A DNA stretch of 45,103 bases, from the NCBI RefSeq assembly GCF_030143255.1, contig NZ_JARJNR010000015.1, positions 1-45,103 on the forward strand, in the 5' to 3' direction. Below the pieces are notes generated by a model. It did not search any database and had not been told where the DNA came from. It saw only the letters and a list, made by a program, of their open reading frames with translations. This document shows, one piece after another, positions 16,549-25,524 of this stretch. The DNA comes from Frigidibacter sp. SD6-1 (lineage in GTDB: Bacteria > Pseudomonadota > Alphaproteobacteria > Rhodobacterales > Rhodobacteraceae). Position numbers and translations under genes: made by a program. The first letter of the stretch is position 1. Every line of letters begins with the position of its first letter.

Positions 16549-18012
16549 ATGACCATCGCTTCCAAGACCAGCTTCTTCAGCGACTTCGCCACCAGCCTTC
16601 GGGGGCGGAACCATATCCAGCGCCTGCGCGACGGCCTGATTGGCGAAGGCGCCGAGATCGAGGGGCCGTTCGGGGCAAAGAAACTTGTTTATGCAGACTA
16701 TGTCGCCTCGGGCCGCGCGCTCCGGCAGGTCGAGCGCTTCATGATGGAAGAGGTTCTGCCCTTCTATGCCAACAGCCATACCGAAGCCTCCTGGTGCGGC
16801 GAGCGGATGACGAAGATGCGCCGCGAGGCGCGTGCGCTTGTCGCGCGTGCCTGCGGCGCGGATGAAAGTTTCGCCACGGTCTTCACCGGCTCTGGTGCGA
16901 CCGCCGGTCTCAACCGGCTGGTCGGTCTTCTCGGTGTGCGCGAAGCTGCGGCAGGGCCGGGGGCTGTGGTCTTCATCGGGCCTTACGAGCATCATTCGAA
17001 CATCCTGCCCTGGCGCGAGAGCGGGGCTGAGGTCATCGAGATCCCCGAGGCGGAAACCGGCGGTCCCGACCTCATGGCACTGGCCATGGCGCTGTCCGCG
17101 GCTGAGAAGGGCGCGCTGAAGATCGGCGCCTTTTCGGCCGCTTCGAACGTTACCGGCATCGTGACAGACCCCGATCCGGTCACGCGCCTTCTGAAACTCT
17201 TCGGCGCGCTTGCGGTCTGGGATTATGCGGGCGGCGGGCCTTACCTGCCCATCGACATGCGGGCGGGAACGGATGCCGAGAAGGACGCCGTGGTCCTGTC
17301 GCCCCACAAGTTCATCGGCGGCCCCGGCGCCTCGGGCGTGATGATCGTCCGCCGCGCCGCCGTTGCCCGCACGACGCCCACCGCGACCGGCGGCGGCACC
17401 GTCCGCTTCGTCTCGCCCTGGGCGCATGACTACTCCGCTGATGTCGCCGTCCGCGAAGAGGCAGGCACGCCCAATGTCGTGGGCGACATCCGCGCGGGCC
17501 TCGCCTTTCTGGTCAAGGAGGCCATCGGGCAGGCCTTCATGGACGCGCGCCATGAGGAGTTGCGCCAGCGCGCGCTGAGCGTCTGGTCCGCCAACCCGAA
17601 CATCGAGATCATCGGCGATCCGAATGCAGCCCGCCGCCTGCCGATCTTCTCGCTGCGCATCCGTGATCCGCGCGCTGGCGGCTATGTCCATCAGCAGCTT
17701 TTCACCCGCATGCTGTCGGACTGCCACGGCGTGCAGGCGCGTGGCGGCTGCGCCTGTGCGGGGCCCTATGCCCATCGCCTGCTCGGCATCGACGAAGCGC
17801 AGTCCGAGGCGCTGCGCGCCGCGATCCTGTCGGGCGAGGAGATGGAGAAACCGGGCTGGACGCGGCTCAACCTGTCGGCGTTGGCCGACGATGCCAAGGC
17901 AGACCTGATCATCGGCGCGGTCGATCAGCTTGCCCGCGATCCCTATCCGATGATCGAGGCCTATGCCTGCGACCGGTCCACTGCCCGCTTCAAGCCCGCG
18001 CAGGCCGCCTGA
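16549..18012 (+). CDS. class V aminotransferase / cysteine desulfurase-like PLP enzyme
   Basis: A 487-residue PLP-dependent enzyme of fold type I. YADYVASGRALRQVE and NSHTEASWCGERM are typical of the N-terminal part, TGSGATAGLNRL binds the cofactor phosphate, and YEHHSNILPWRESGAEV is the cysteine-desulfurase-like substrate segment. Lys254 in LSPHKFIGGPGASG is the Schiff-base residue. Cys residues in ARGGCACAGPYAHRLL sit where SufS-like enzymes hold the persulfide Cys, but the protein is about 80 residues longer than SufS and lies outside any suf operon. An Lrp-type regulator is divergent, which suggests an amino-acid substrate. A ribosome site (agagg) precedes the ATG. The true reaction is unknown. 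Confidence 0.88.
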   Translation: MTIASKTSFFSDFATSLRGRNHIQRLRDGLIGEGAEIEGPFGAKKLVYADYVASGRALRQVERFMMEEVLPFYANSHTEASWCGERMTKMRREARALVARACGADESFATVFTGSGATAGLNRLVGLLGVREAAAGPGAVVFIGPYEHHSNILPWRESGAEVIEIPEAETGGPDLMALAMALSAAEKGALKIGAFSAASNVTGIVTDPDPVTRLLKLFGALAVWDYAGGGPYLPIDMRAGTDAEKDAVVLSPHKFIGGPGASGVMIVRRAAVARTTPTATGGGTVRFVSPWAHDYSADVAVREEAGTPNVVGDIRAGLAFLVKEAIGQAFMDARHEELRQRALSVWSANPNIEIIGDPNAARRLPIFSLRIRDPRAGGYVHQQLFTRMLSDCHGVQARGGCACAGPYAHRLLGIDEAQSEALRAAILSGEEMEKPGWTRLNLSALADDAKADLIIGAVDQLARDPYPMIEAYACDRSTARFKPAQAA

Positions 18013-18023
18013 GCCCGACATAT

Positions 18024-18049
18024 TGGGGATAACTGCCAATCTATCCCCA
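18024..18049 (+). terminator. weak inverted repeat downstream of the class V aminotransferase
   Basis: tggggata (18024-18031) and tatcccca (18042-18049) form an 8-bp stem with a 10-base loop just after the aminotransferase stop. There is no T-run; it may be a weak terminator or an operator for smc. Confidence 0.3.
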
Positions 18050-18130
18050 TATCCTGTGGAACGCCGTTGACTCACGGGCCCATCCGTCCAAGGATTCCTG
18101 AGCCCAAGGGAATCAGACCGGACCCGCCCA

Positions 18131-21100
18131 TTGCGTTTCACGCGCCTCAGACTGAACGGCTTCAAGAGCTTCGTCGATCCGACGGACTTGCTGATCCATG
18201 AAGGGTTGACAGGTGTCGTCGGCCCGAACGGCTGCGGCAAGTCGAACCTTCTGGAGGCGCTGCGCTGGGTCATGGGTGAAAACCGCCCGACCGCGATGCG
18301 CGGCGACGGGATGGAGGATGTGATCTTCGCCGGCGCCGCCACCCGGCCCGCCCGCAATTTCGCCGAAGTCGTCATCACCATCGACAATACCGAACGGCTG
18401 GCGCCCTCTGGCTTCAACGATCAGGACCAGCTGGAGATCGTCCGCCGTATTACCCGCGATGCCGGTTCCGCCTACAAGGCCAATACCAAGGATGTCCGCG
18501 CCCGCGACGTGCAGATGCTGTTTGCCGACGCCTCGACCGGCTCGCATTCGCCCGCGCTCGTCCGGCAGGGCCAGATCGCCGAACTGATCAACGCAAAGCC
18601 AAAGAACCGCCGCCGCATCCTTGAAGAGGCGGCTGGCATCTCCGGCCTTTACCAGCGCCGCCACGAGGCGGAATTGAAGCTGAACGGGACGGAGCAAAAC
18701 CTGCTGCGCGTCGACGATGTGATTGAACAACTCGCCCAGCAGCTTGCGCAATTGGCGCGTCAGGCCCGTCAGGCCGCCCGCTACCGCGAGATCGGCGAGG
18801 AACTGCGCCGCGCCGAAGGCATGCTTCTCTATCGTCGCTGGCGCGAGGCCGATCAGGCGCGGCTTGCGGCCGAAACCGATCTGAAGGCGCGCACCACCGC
18901 CGCGGCGCAGGCGGAAACTGCCGCCCGCGCCGGGACGAAAGCCCGCGAAGCGGCCGAGGACCGGCTGCCGCCCCTGCGCGAGGAAGAAGCGGTCGCGGGT
19001 GCGATCCTGCAGCGCCTGATGGTCAGCCGCGACACGCTGAAGGATCAGGAAGCCCAGGCGCTCCAGATGATCGAGACGCTGAAGGGCCGGATTGAACAAC
19101 TTTCCCGCGATCTCGACCGCGAGGCGGGTCTAAACCGCGACGCGGGCGAGACGATCCAGCGCCTGGAGTGGGAGCAGGGCCAGATCGCCAAGGCGACCGA
19201 GGGCCACGAGGGCCGACTGGAAGGGGCGGCGACCGAGGCGGCGGAGGCCGCGCAGGTCCTGCAGAACCGTGAAGCGACGCTTTCCGAATTGACCGAGGAT
19301 GTTGCGCGCCTGTCCGCCCGCCATCAGTCGGCGCACCGGCTTCTTTCCGACAGCCGCTCCACCGTGGAGAAGAACGAAGCCGAAGCCACCCGCGCCCGGG
19401 CACAGGCGGGCGAGGCAGAGGCGGCACTGGCGCGCGCCAGCACCGACCATCAGGCGGCGGAGGCCGCCCAGGCCGGAGCAATCGCGGCGGCAGAGGCCGC
19501 CGAAGAGGCGCTGAAAGCGGCCGATGAGGCGCGTACCGAGGCCCAGGCGCGCGAAACTGACGCCCGCGCTGCGCGGTCCGAGGCGGAAGGCGAGGCCGGG
19601 GCGCTGCGCGCCGAGGTGGCGGCGCTTGCCAAGCTCGTCGAACGCGAGGCTCAGACCGGCAAGCAGATGCTCGACCGTCTGCGCGTCCAGCCCGGCTATG
19701 AAAAGGCGTTGGGCGCGGCGCTTGCCGACGATCTGCGTGCGCCGGAAGTCCAGGGAGACAAGGGCAGCGGCTGGGCGGTCCTGCCCGCCTACCGCGAGGC
19801 GCAAGCCCTGCCGCCGGGCGCGAAAGCCCTGTCCGATCTCGTGACCGTGCCCGAGGCGCTCGTTCGGCGCATCGGCCAGATCGGCCTCGTCGCGCGCGCC
19901 GACGGGCCGCGCCTGCAGGCCGCGTTGAAGCCCGGCCAGCGCCTCGTCTCGGTCGAGGGCGATGTCTGGCGCTGGGACGGGTTCCGCGCGGCGGCAGAAG
20001 ATGCGCCGTCGGCGGCGGCGCTGCGGCTCCAGCAGCTCAACCGGCTTGTCGAACTGAAACGCGACCTCGAAGAGGTCGCGGCCCGCGCCGAAGGCGCCCG
20101 GCAGGCGCATGAGCATTTGACCCGCACGCTTGCCGAAGCCACTCGCGCCGATGCGGCTGCGCGCGAAGCGCGCCGCGAGGCCGACCGCCGCATGGCGGAT
20201 GCGAGCCGGGCGCTCTCCCGCGCCGAGGCGGACAGGTCGATCGCGGGCGGCAAGCTGGAAAGCGCGCGCCTGGCGGTCAGCCGCCATGAGGAAGAGGCGA
20301 TGGGCGCCCGGACCCGGCTGAAAGAGGCAGAGGCCGGGGTTGCGGCGCTGCCCAACCTCGACGCCGCCCGCGCGCAGGTCGAGGATGTGAAGCTGACGGT
20401 CGAGGCCGCGCGCGTCACCATGCTGACCAAGCGCTCCGCCCATGACGAACTCCGCCGCGAGGGCGAGGCGCGGCTGCGGCGCCGACAGGAGATCACCAAG
20501 GAAATCTCGGGCTGGAAACTGCGGCTTGAGAATGCCGAAAAACGCACCGCCGAACTGACCGAACGCCGCGACGCCACCGAGGCGGAGCTGAAGGCCGCCT
20601 CCTCCGCCCCCGCCGAAATCGCCGCCAAACGGGCCGAACTCAGCGATGCGATCGACAGGGCCGAGGCCCGCCGCAAGGCCGCCGCCGACCGGCTGGCCGA
20701 GGGCGAGACCGCCATGCGACAAGCGGCCGACGCGGAGCGGGAGGCCGAACGCGGAGCATCGGAGGCGCGCGAGGCCCGCGCCCGGGCAGAGGCCCGCGCC
20801 GACGCCGCGCGCGAGACGGTCACCTATGCCGCCGAGCGCATCCGCGAGGAAACCGACAATACGCCGGGCACGCTTCTGCAATCGCTGAACGCCGATCCCG
20901 AAAAGATGCCCGACGCCGAGGTGCTCGACGCCGATGTGAACCGCCTGAAACGCCAGCGCGACGCGCTGGGCGCCGTGAACCTGCGCGCCGAGGAGGATGC
21001 AAAGGAAGTCCAGGCCGAACATGACACGCTGGTCAAGGAAAAGGCCGACCTCGAGGAGGCGATCAAGAAGCTGCGCGCCGGGATCGCGGGCCTCAACCGC

Positions 21101-21586
21101 GAGGGCCGCGAAAGGCTGCTGACCGCCTTCGAGCAGGTGAACGAAAACTTCCGCCTGCTTTTCACCCATCTCTTCGGCGGTGGCGAGGCGAACCTCGTGC
21201 TGGTCGAATCGGACGATCCGCTGGAAGCGGGGCTCGAGATCATGTGCCAGCCGCCCGGCAAGAAGCTCGCGACTCTGTCGCTTCTCTCGGGTGGCGAACA
21301 GACCCTGACCGCGCTCGCGCTCATCTTCGCCGTCTTCCTCGCGAACCCCGCGCCGATCTGCGTGCTCGACGAGGTCGATGCGCCCTTGGACGATGCCAAT
21401 GTCACGCGCTTCTGCGACCTTCTGGACGAGATGACGCGGCGCACCGACACCCGCTTCCTGATCATCACCCACCATGCGGTGACGATGAGCCGCATGGACC
21501 GGCTTTTCGGCGTGACCATGCAGGAACAGGGCGTCAGCCAGCTGGTCAGTGTCGATCTGAAGCGCGCCGAACAGCTGGTGGCATGA
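18131..21586 (+). CDS. smc: chromosome segregation protein SMC
   Basis: A 1151-residue SMC ATPase, the core of the condensin-like complex that organises the chromosome with ScpA and ScpB. The N-terminal head has MRFTRLRLNGFKSFVDP and the Walker A GPNGCGKSNLLEAL. A long Ala/Arg/Glu-rich coiled coil leads to the hinge at about 515-625, then the returning coil. The C-terminal head has the signature LLSGGEQTLTALAL at about 1050 and Walker B VLDEVDAPLDD at about 1078. The start is TTG at 18131, placed by the conserved N-terminus; I see no strong ribosome site before it. scpAB are not in the window. Confidence 0.96.
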   Translation: MRFTRLRLNGFKSFVDPTDLLIHEGLTGVVGPNGCGKSNLLEALRWVMGENRPTAMRGDGMEDVIFAGAATRPARNFAEVVITIDNTERLAPSGFNDQDQLEIVRRITRDAGSAYKANTKDVRARDVQMLFADASTGSHSPALVRQGQIAELINAKPKNRRRILEEAAGISGLYQRRHEAELKLNGTEQNLLRVDDVIEQLAQQLAQLARQARQAARYREIGEELRRAEGMLLYRRWREADQARLAAETDLKARTTAAAQAETAARAGTKAREAAEDRLPPLREEEAVAGAILQRLMVSRDTLKDQEAQALQMIETLKGRIEQLSRDLDREAGLNRDAGETIQRLEWEQGQIAKATEGHEGRLEGAATEAAEAAQVLQNREATLSELTEDVARLSARHQSAHRLLSDSRSTVEKNEAEATRARAQAGEAEAALARASTDHQAAEAAQAGAIAAAEAAEEALKAADEARTEAQARETDARAARSEAEGEAGALRAEVAALAKLVEREAQTGKQMLDRLRVQPGYEKALGAALADDLRAPEVQGDKGSGWAVLPAYREAQALPPGAKALSDLVTVPEALVRRIGQIGLVARADGPRLQAALKPGQRLVSVEGDVWRWDGFRAAAEDAPSAAALRLQQLNRLVELKRDLEEVAARAEGARQAHEHLTRTLAEATRADAAAREARREADRRMADASRALSRAEADRSIAGGKLESARLAVSRHEEEAMGARTRLKEAEAGVAALPNLDAARAQVEDVKLTVEAARVTMLTKRSAHDELRREGEARLRRRQEITKEISGWKLRLENAEKRTAELTERRDATEAELKAASSAPAEIAAKRAELSDAIDRAEARRKAAADRLAEGETAMRQAADAEREAERGASEAREARARAEARADAARETVTYAAERIREETDNTPGTLLQSLNADPEKMPDAEVLDADVNRLKRQRDALGAVNLRAEEDAKEVQAEHDTLVKEKADLEEAIKKLRAGIAGLNREGRERLLTAFEQVNENFRLLFTHLFGGGEANLVLVESDDPLEAGLEIMCQPPGKKLATLSLLSGGEQTLTALALIFAVFLANPAPICVLDEVDAPLDDANVTRFCDLLDEMTRRTDTRFLIITHHAVTMSRMDRLFGVTMQEQGVSQLVSVDLKRAEQLVA

Positions 21587-21590
21587 ACCC

Positions 21591-22019
21591 ATGACAGGGC
21601 GGAACGACAGCCTGACCGGCCGCTGGCTTGGCCGCTACGACTATCAGGGCGCAGCCGAGCCGGTGCCGTTCGAGGTCGACCTCCATGATACGGGCGGCAG
21701 CCTGACCGGCGATGTGACCGAACCGAACAGTTTCCGCCCCGATCAGGGCACGATCCTGAGTGCGGTCCTGAACGGCGACCACAACGGCCTGCGCGTCAGT
21801 TTCATCAAGCGCTATGTCGGTTTCGATCAGGGCGATCATCCCCGCTATCAGGGAGAGCTGAACCCGGCGCGTACCCGGATCGAGGGGCGTTGGCACTTCC
21901 CGAAATCGCCCGCGCAGTCGGGACGTTTCGTGATGATGCGCAAACCGCGCGCCGCCGCCGAAGAAAGGGCGAGCGAGGCGGCTGAACGACCTGAAAGCGC
22001 AACGCTTCACATCGAATAA
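21591..22019 (+). CDS. hypothetical protein downstream of smc
   Basis: A 142-residue cytoplasmic protein beginning 4 bases after the smc stop, so probably in the smc transcript. SLTGRWLGRYDYQGAAEPVPF, an early GxWxGxYxY pattern, and later GELNPARTRIEGRWHFP suggest a small beta-barrel or lipocalin-like fold with repeated G-W strands. The last 30 residues are charged and probably disordered. No signal peptide or catalytic motif is visible. I do not recognise a named family. Confidence 0.78.
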   Translation: MTGRNDSLTGRWLGRYDYQGAAEPVPFEVDLHDTGGSLTGDVTEPNSFRPDQGTILSAVLNGDHNGLRVSFIKRYVGFDQGDHPRYQGELNPARTRIEGRWHFPKSPAQSGRFVMMRKPRAAAEERASEAAERPESATLHIE

Positions 22020-22065
22020 GGTGTTTCCGTACAGCAGGTTGCCTGCGCAATCGCCGCGCGCCCGA

Positions 22066-22109
22066 TTAATGTTCCGGTAATGTTCCGGTAACCGCGATTT
22101 AATGGTTAA
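22066..22109 (+). promoter_or_regulatory. tandem 11-bp repeats and CtrA-like motif upstream of a small peptide gene
   Basis: taatgttccgg occurs twice in direct tandem (22067-22077 and 22078-22088), followed by atggttaa (22102-22109). TTAA at 22066 and GTAA at 22077 and 22088 are each separated by 7 bases, close to the CtrA consensus TTAA-N7-TTAA. ATGGTTAA is the complement of the TTAACCAT half-site known for CtrA in Caulobacter. CtrA control is inferred only. Confidence 0.4.
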
Positions 22110-22148
22110 CGGCTAGAACGATCCATGAACAACGGATCGGAGCCCATC

Positions 22149-22277
22149 ATGCAGGAAGCCACACTCATCGCCACGCTTTTCGCCCTTCTCGCCTTCGCCG
22201 GCGTCGAAACCGGTCATGCCCAGCCGATGAAGGTCTGCCGGGTGGGCGTGGTCTCGCAGGTGCTGGGCGGCTGCTGA
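22149..22277 (+). CDS. small secreted Cys-containing peptide (42 residues)
   Basis: The frame from ATG 22149 encodes MQEATLIATLFALLAFAGVE, then TGHAQPMKVCRVGVVSQVLGGC and a stop at 22275-22277. The ribosome site ggag lies 6 bases upstream. A hydrophobic N-terminal helix ends at HAQ, a plausible signal peptidase site, leaving about 18 residues with two cysteines (30 and 42), one of them C-terminal. The in-frame ATG at 22125 would add 8 residues without a better ribosome site. A strong hairpin follows at once and repeat-rich DNA precedes, so it looks like a compact transcription unit. I know no function. Confidence 0.55.
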   Translation: MQEATLIATLFALLAFAGVETGHAQPMKVCRVGVVSQVLGGC

Positions 22278-22281
22278 AAGG

Positions 22282-22303
22282 TCCGGCGGGGCGACCCGCC
22301 GGA
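22282..22303 (+). terminator. hairpin after the small peptide gene
   Basis: tccggcggg (22282-22290), loop gcga, and cccgccgga (22295-22303) form a perfect 9-bp stem 4 bases after the stop at 22277. It also sits just past the end of convergent dapA, so it may serve both genes. There is no T-run on the + side. Confidence 0.6.
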
Positions 22304-22307
22304 TGCC

Positions 22308-23183
22308 TCAGTTGATCAGGCCCGCGTGCCGCATGGCGGCATCGATCTTTGCCTTGGTCGTGTCGAGGAGACCGGTCAGCGGCAGGCGCACCTCCTCGGA
22401 GCAAAGCCCCAGCCGCGACAGGCCGTATTTGGCGCCGCAGAGGCCCGGCTCGATGAAGATCGCCTCGTGCAGCGGCATCAGCCGGTCCTGATAGTCCAGC
22501 GCCTTGGCGAAATCGCCGCGCAGCGTGGCTTCCTGAAACTCGGCGCAGAGGCGCGGCGCGACGTTCGCGGTGACCGAGATGCAGCCCACCCCGCCATGGG
22601 CGTTGAAGCCAAGCGCGGTGGCATCCTCGCCCGACAGCTGGATGAAATCGCGCCCGCAAGCGGCACGCTGCTGGCTTACGCGCTCGATCTTGCCGGTGGC
22701 ATCCTTGACGCCCACGATGCGCGGCAGCTTCGCCAGCTCGCCCATGGTCTCGGGCGTCATGTCGATGACCGAGCGGCCGGGGATGTTGTAGATGATGATC
22801 GGCAGCGACGATGCGTCGTGCATCGCCTTGTAGTGGGCGTAGAGGCCGCGCTGGGTGGGCTTGTTGTAATAGGGCGTCACGACGAGCGCCGCGTCGGCGC
22901 CAGCCTCTTCCGCGCCTTTGATAAGGCCGATGCCTTCCACCGTCGAATTGGACCCCGCCCCGGCGATCACCGGAATGCGCCCGGCTGCGGCCTTCACCAC
23001 CTCGCGGATCACGATCACATGTTCCTCGTGGGACAGCGTCGGGCTTTCGCCCGTGGTGCCTACCGGCACCAGCCCGTGCGAGCCCTCGGCCACATGCCAG
23101 TCCACGAGTTTCTTCAGCGTGTCCAGATCCAGCTCGCCGTTCTTGAACGGCGTGACGAGGGCTGGGAAGGACCCTTTGAACAT
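22308..23183 (-). CDS. dapA: 4-hydroxy-tetrahydrodipicolinate synthase
   Basis: A 291-residue TIM-barrel aldolase that condenses pyruvate with aspartate semialdehyde, the first step of the diaminopimelate/lysine branch. The triad residues are visible: Thr43-Thr44 in GTTGES, Tyr132 in IIYNIPGRS, and Schiff-base Lys160 in [17 protein letters not shown] at about 105-111 provides the second conserved Tyr. Length and motifs match the family in full. It is divergent from the lytic transglycosylase gene, and DAP from this pathway feeds the peptidoglycan which that enzyme cuts. Confidence 0.96.
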   Translation of the reverse strand: MFKGSFPALVTPFKNGELDLDTLKKLVDWHVAEGSHGLVPVGTTGESPTLSHEEHVIVIREVVKAAAGRIPVIAGAGSNSTVEGIGLIKGAEEAGADAALVVTPYYNKPTQRGLYAHYKAMHDASSLPIIIYNIPGRSVIDMTPETMGELAKLPRIVGVKDATGKIERVSQQRAACGRDFIQLSGEDATALGFNAHGGVGCISVTANVAPRLCAEFQEATLRGDFAKALDYQDRLMPLHEAIFIEPGLCGAKYGLSRLGLCSEEVRLPLTGLLDTTKAKIDAAMRHAGLIN

Positions 23184-23335
23184 GACACGCTCCTTGAGGA
23201 TGGGGCAGGACGCCCGGGATGAAAATCGCGGCGGAACCTAGCCCTATCTGCGCGCCTTGCCAAGTTTGTGTGTTGCGCGGCGCCGCCGCCGCGGTAAATT
23301 TGCCGAAACAAGAACGAAGCAGTCGACGAGGCAGC

Positions 23336-25276
23336 ATGATCCGGGTCCTTTTCGCCACCGCGCTGGCCGCGGCCCTTGCGCTTTGCGGCGCGGCGCGCGC
23401 CGACGAGGCAGCATCGCTGCGCGCGGCCATCGCCGCAGCCGACGCCGGTGACTGGAACACGGCACTGTCCGAGGCGGGCGGCGGCGGGGCGCTCGCCGCC
23501 GATGTGATCGAATGGCGATATTTGCGCGAGCAGTCCGCCTCTTTCGCGGCCTATGTCGATTTTCTGCGCCGCCGCCCCGACTGGCCGGGCCTGAAACTTC
23601 TGCGCAAGAAGGGCGAAGCGGCGATCACCGACGGGCTGAGCCCGGTGCTGATTATCTCCTATTTCTCCGAAGAGCCACCGCAGTCCGGGCAGGGTTGCCT
23701 AGCGCTCGCCCTCGCCTTGCGGGCACAGGGCGACGGGGCGGCGGCGGCGAAAGAAGTGATCAGGGGCTGGCGCACCCTTCCGATCCGGCCCGAGGATCAG
23801 GCGACATTCCTTGCCGAGTTCGGCGAGGTGCTGGCCGATCATCATGATGGTCGGGTGGCGGCGATGCTGAAGGCAGGGCTTACCGGTGATGCCAAACGCG
23901 TGCTGCCGCTTGCCAGTGCGGGCACCCGCGCGGTCGCCGAGGCGCGGATCGCCTTGCAGGAACGCGCGAATGGCGTGGATGCGCTGATCAAGGCGGTGCC
24001 GGAACGCATGAAAGGCTCGGCCGGCCTCGCCTATGACCGGTTCCGCTGGCGGATCGGCAAGGATCTTTATGCCGATGCCGGGACGTTGATGCTGGAACGG
24101 TCGGGAAGTGCCGAGGACCTCGGCGATCCGGAAGCGTGGGCCGACTGGCGGCGCAAGCTGGCGCGGAAGGAAATGCGCGAAGGCGACCCGCGCCGCGCCT
24201 ACCGGATGGCGGCGAACCATCATCTGGCGAGTGGTGACGATTACGCCGACCTCGAATGGCTGTCGGGCTATATCGCGCTCAGGAAGCTTTCCGACGCCGA
24301 TACGGCGCTGAAACACTTCGCCCGCTACAGGGCCGCGGTGAACGGGCCGATCAGCCTCGCCCGCGCCGGTTACTGGCTGGGCCGCGCCTACGAGGCCGCA
24401 GGCCGCGCGGGCGACGCCCAGGCCGCCTATGCCGAGGCGGCGCGCTATCAGACCGCCTTCTACGGGCTTCTTGCGGCCGAAAAGGCGGGCCTGCCGCTGT
24501 CGGCCGCCCTTGTCGGCGGCGAGGCCTATCCCGGCTGGCAGGACGCGTCTTTCGCCGGATCGTCGGTCTTCAAGGCCGGGCGGCTGCTGATGCAGGCGGG
24601 CGAACATCAGCTGGCCGCGCGCTTCTTCCTGCATCTCGCCGAAAGCCTCTCGGGCGAGGATATCGGCCGGATCGCCGGCATGGCGCTTGAGGCGAACGAG
24701 CCCTATATCGGCGTGGTGCTGGCCAAGGCCGCCGCCGACAAGGGCGTGATCTGGCCCTCGGCCTATTTTCCGCTCGTAGGCCTCGATCACCTGAACCTGC
24801 CGGTGCCGACCGAGCTGACACTTTCGATCGCGCGCCGGGAAAGCGAGTTCAACCCCGAAGCCGTGTCGTCCGTGGGCGCGCTTGGCCTCATGCAGGTGAT
24901 GCCCGAGACCGGCAAGATGATGGCGGCCAAAGTGGGCGTGGGCTTTGACCGCGGCAAGCTTGGCAGCGACTTCGATTATAACGCCACGCTCGGTTCGGCC
25001 TATCTGGCGGGGCTTGTCGAGGAGTTCGGCACCTCGCCGCTTCTGGTCGCGACCGGCTACAATGCCGGGCCGGGACGGTCGCGCAAATGGATCGCGAGCC
25101 TTGGAGATCCCCGTGCCAAGGGCGTCGATCCGGTCGACTGGATCGAGGCCATCCCCTTCCGTGAGACCCAGACCTACGTGATGCGCGTGGCCGAAAGCCT
25201 GCCGATCTATCGGGCGCGGCTGACCGGGCAGGCGGGTCCGGTGGATTTCACCGGCCTGCTGAAGGGGCGCTGGTAA
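23336..25276 (+). CDS. soluble lytic murein transglycosylase (Slt family)
   Basis: A 646-residue periplasmic enzyme. The signal peptide (about 1-22, ending ARA) supports the start at 23336 over longer in-frame options. A long helical superhelix (about 30-470) precedes the SLT catalytic domain: SIARRESEFNPEAVSSVGAL with catalytic Glu502, LMQVMPETG, and YNAGPGR near the end. It cuts the glycan strand between MurNAc and GlcNAc, leaving 1,6-anhydroMurNAc. The architecture matches Slt70. It is followed by the twin-helix small protein and the cobalamin adenosyltransferase genes on the same strand, with short gaps, so a shared transcript is possible. Confidence 0.94.
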   Translation: MIRVLFATALAAALALCGAARADEAASLRAAIAAADAGDWNTALSEAGGGGALAADVIEWRYLREQSASFAAYVDFLRRRPDWPGLKLLRKKGEAAITDGLSPVLIISYFSEEPPQSGQGCLALALALRAQGDGAAAAKEVIRGWRTLPIRPEDQATFLAEFGEVLADHHDGRVAAMLKAGLTGDAKRVLPLASAGTRAVAEARIALQERANGVDALIKAVPERMKGSAGLAYDRFRWRIGKDLYADAGTLMLERSGSAEDLGDPEAWADWRRKLARKEMREGDPRRAYRMAANHHLASGDDYADLEWLSGYIALRKLSDADTALKHFARYRAAVNGPISLARAGYWLGRAYEAAGRAGDAQAAYAEAARYQTAFYGLLAAEKAGLPLSAALVGGEAYPGWQDASFAGSSVFKAGRLLMQAGEHQLAARFFLHLAESLSGEDIGRIAGMALEANEPYIGVVLAKAAADKGVIWPSAYFPLVGLDHLNLPVPTELTLSIARRESEFNPEAVSSVGALGLMQVMPETGKMMAAKVGVGFDRGKLGSDFDYNATLGSAYLAGLVEEFGTSPLLVATGYNAGPGRSRKWIASLGDPRAKGVDPVDWIEAIPFRETQTYVMRVAESLPIYRARLTGQAGPVDFTGLLKGRW

Positions 25277-25323
25277 AGCGGGACCGAACGGCCTAAAGCA
25301 GGGGCAAAGCCCCAGGAGGCACC

Positions 25324-25524
25324 ATGACCAGAGACCCGCTTTTCATCGTTGCGGCCATCGCCTGCTTCGTGGTGCTGGCCATCCTGATGACCGGCATCGG
25401 CGGCTTCGCCAAGGGTGGCGACTTCAACCGCAAGCACGCCAACCGCATCATGCGCTACCGGATCATCGCCCAGGCGGCGGCGGTGGTGCTGATCCTCGCG
25501 TTCGTGCTGATCCGGGGGCGCTGA
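25324..25524 (+). CDS. twin transmembrane helix protein, HIG1-like
   Basis: A 66-residue membrane protein with two helices (about 6-27 and 43-63) joined by GGFAKGGDFNRKHANRIMRYR. The loop with N-R-K-N---R-R is typical of HIG1-domain proteins, which in eukaryotes and alphaproteobacteria associate with respiratory complexes. ccaggaggcacc upstream is a strong ribosome site. The stop shares one base with the next ATG (tgatg at 25522-25526), indicating translational coupling with the cobalamin adenosyltransferase gene. Confidence 0.88.
   Translation: MTRDPLFIVAAIACFVVLAILMTGIGGFAKGGDFNRKHANRIMRYRIIAQAAAVVLILAFVLIRGR

Noticed and set aside
16420-18417. A 665-residue open frame antisense to the class V aminotransferase gene and the start of smc
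   Set aside because: No recognisable domain; it crosses two real genes and an intergenic region, so it is a shadow.
19130-21592. An 820-residue open frame antisense to smc
   Set aside because: It mirrors the coiled-coil coding frame in GC-rich DNA, shows no domain and is low in complexity; a codon-bias shadow.
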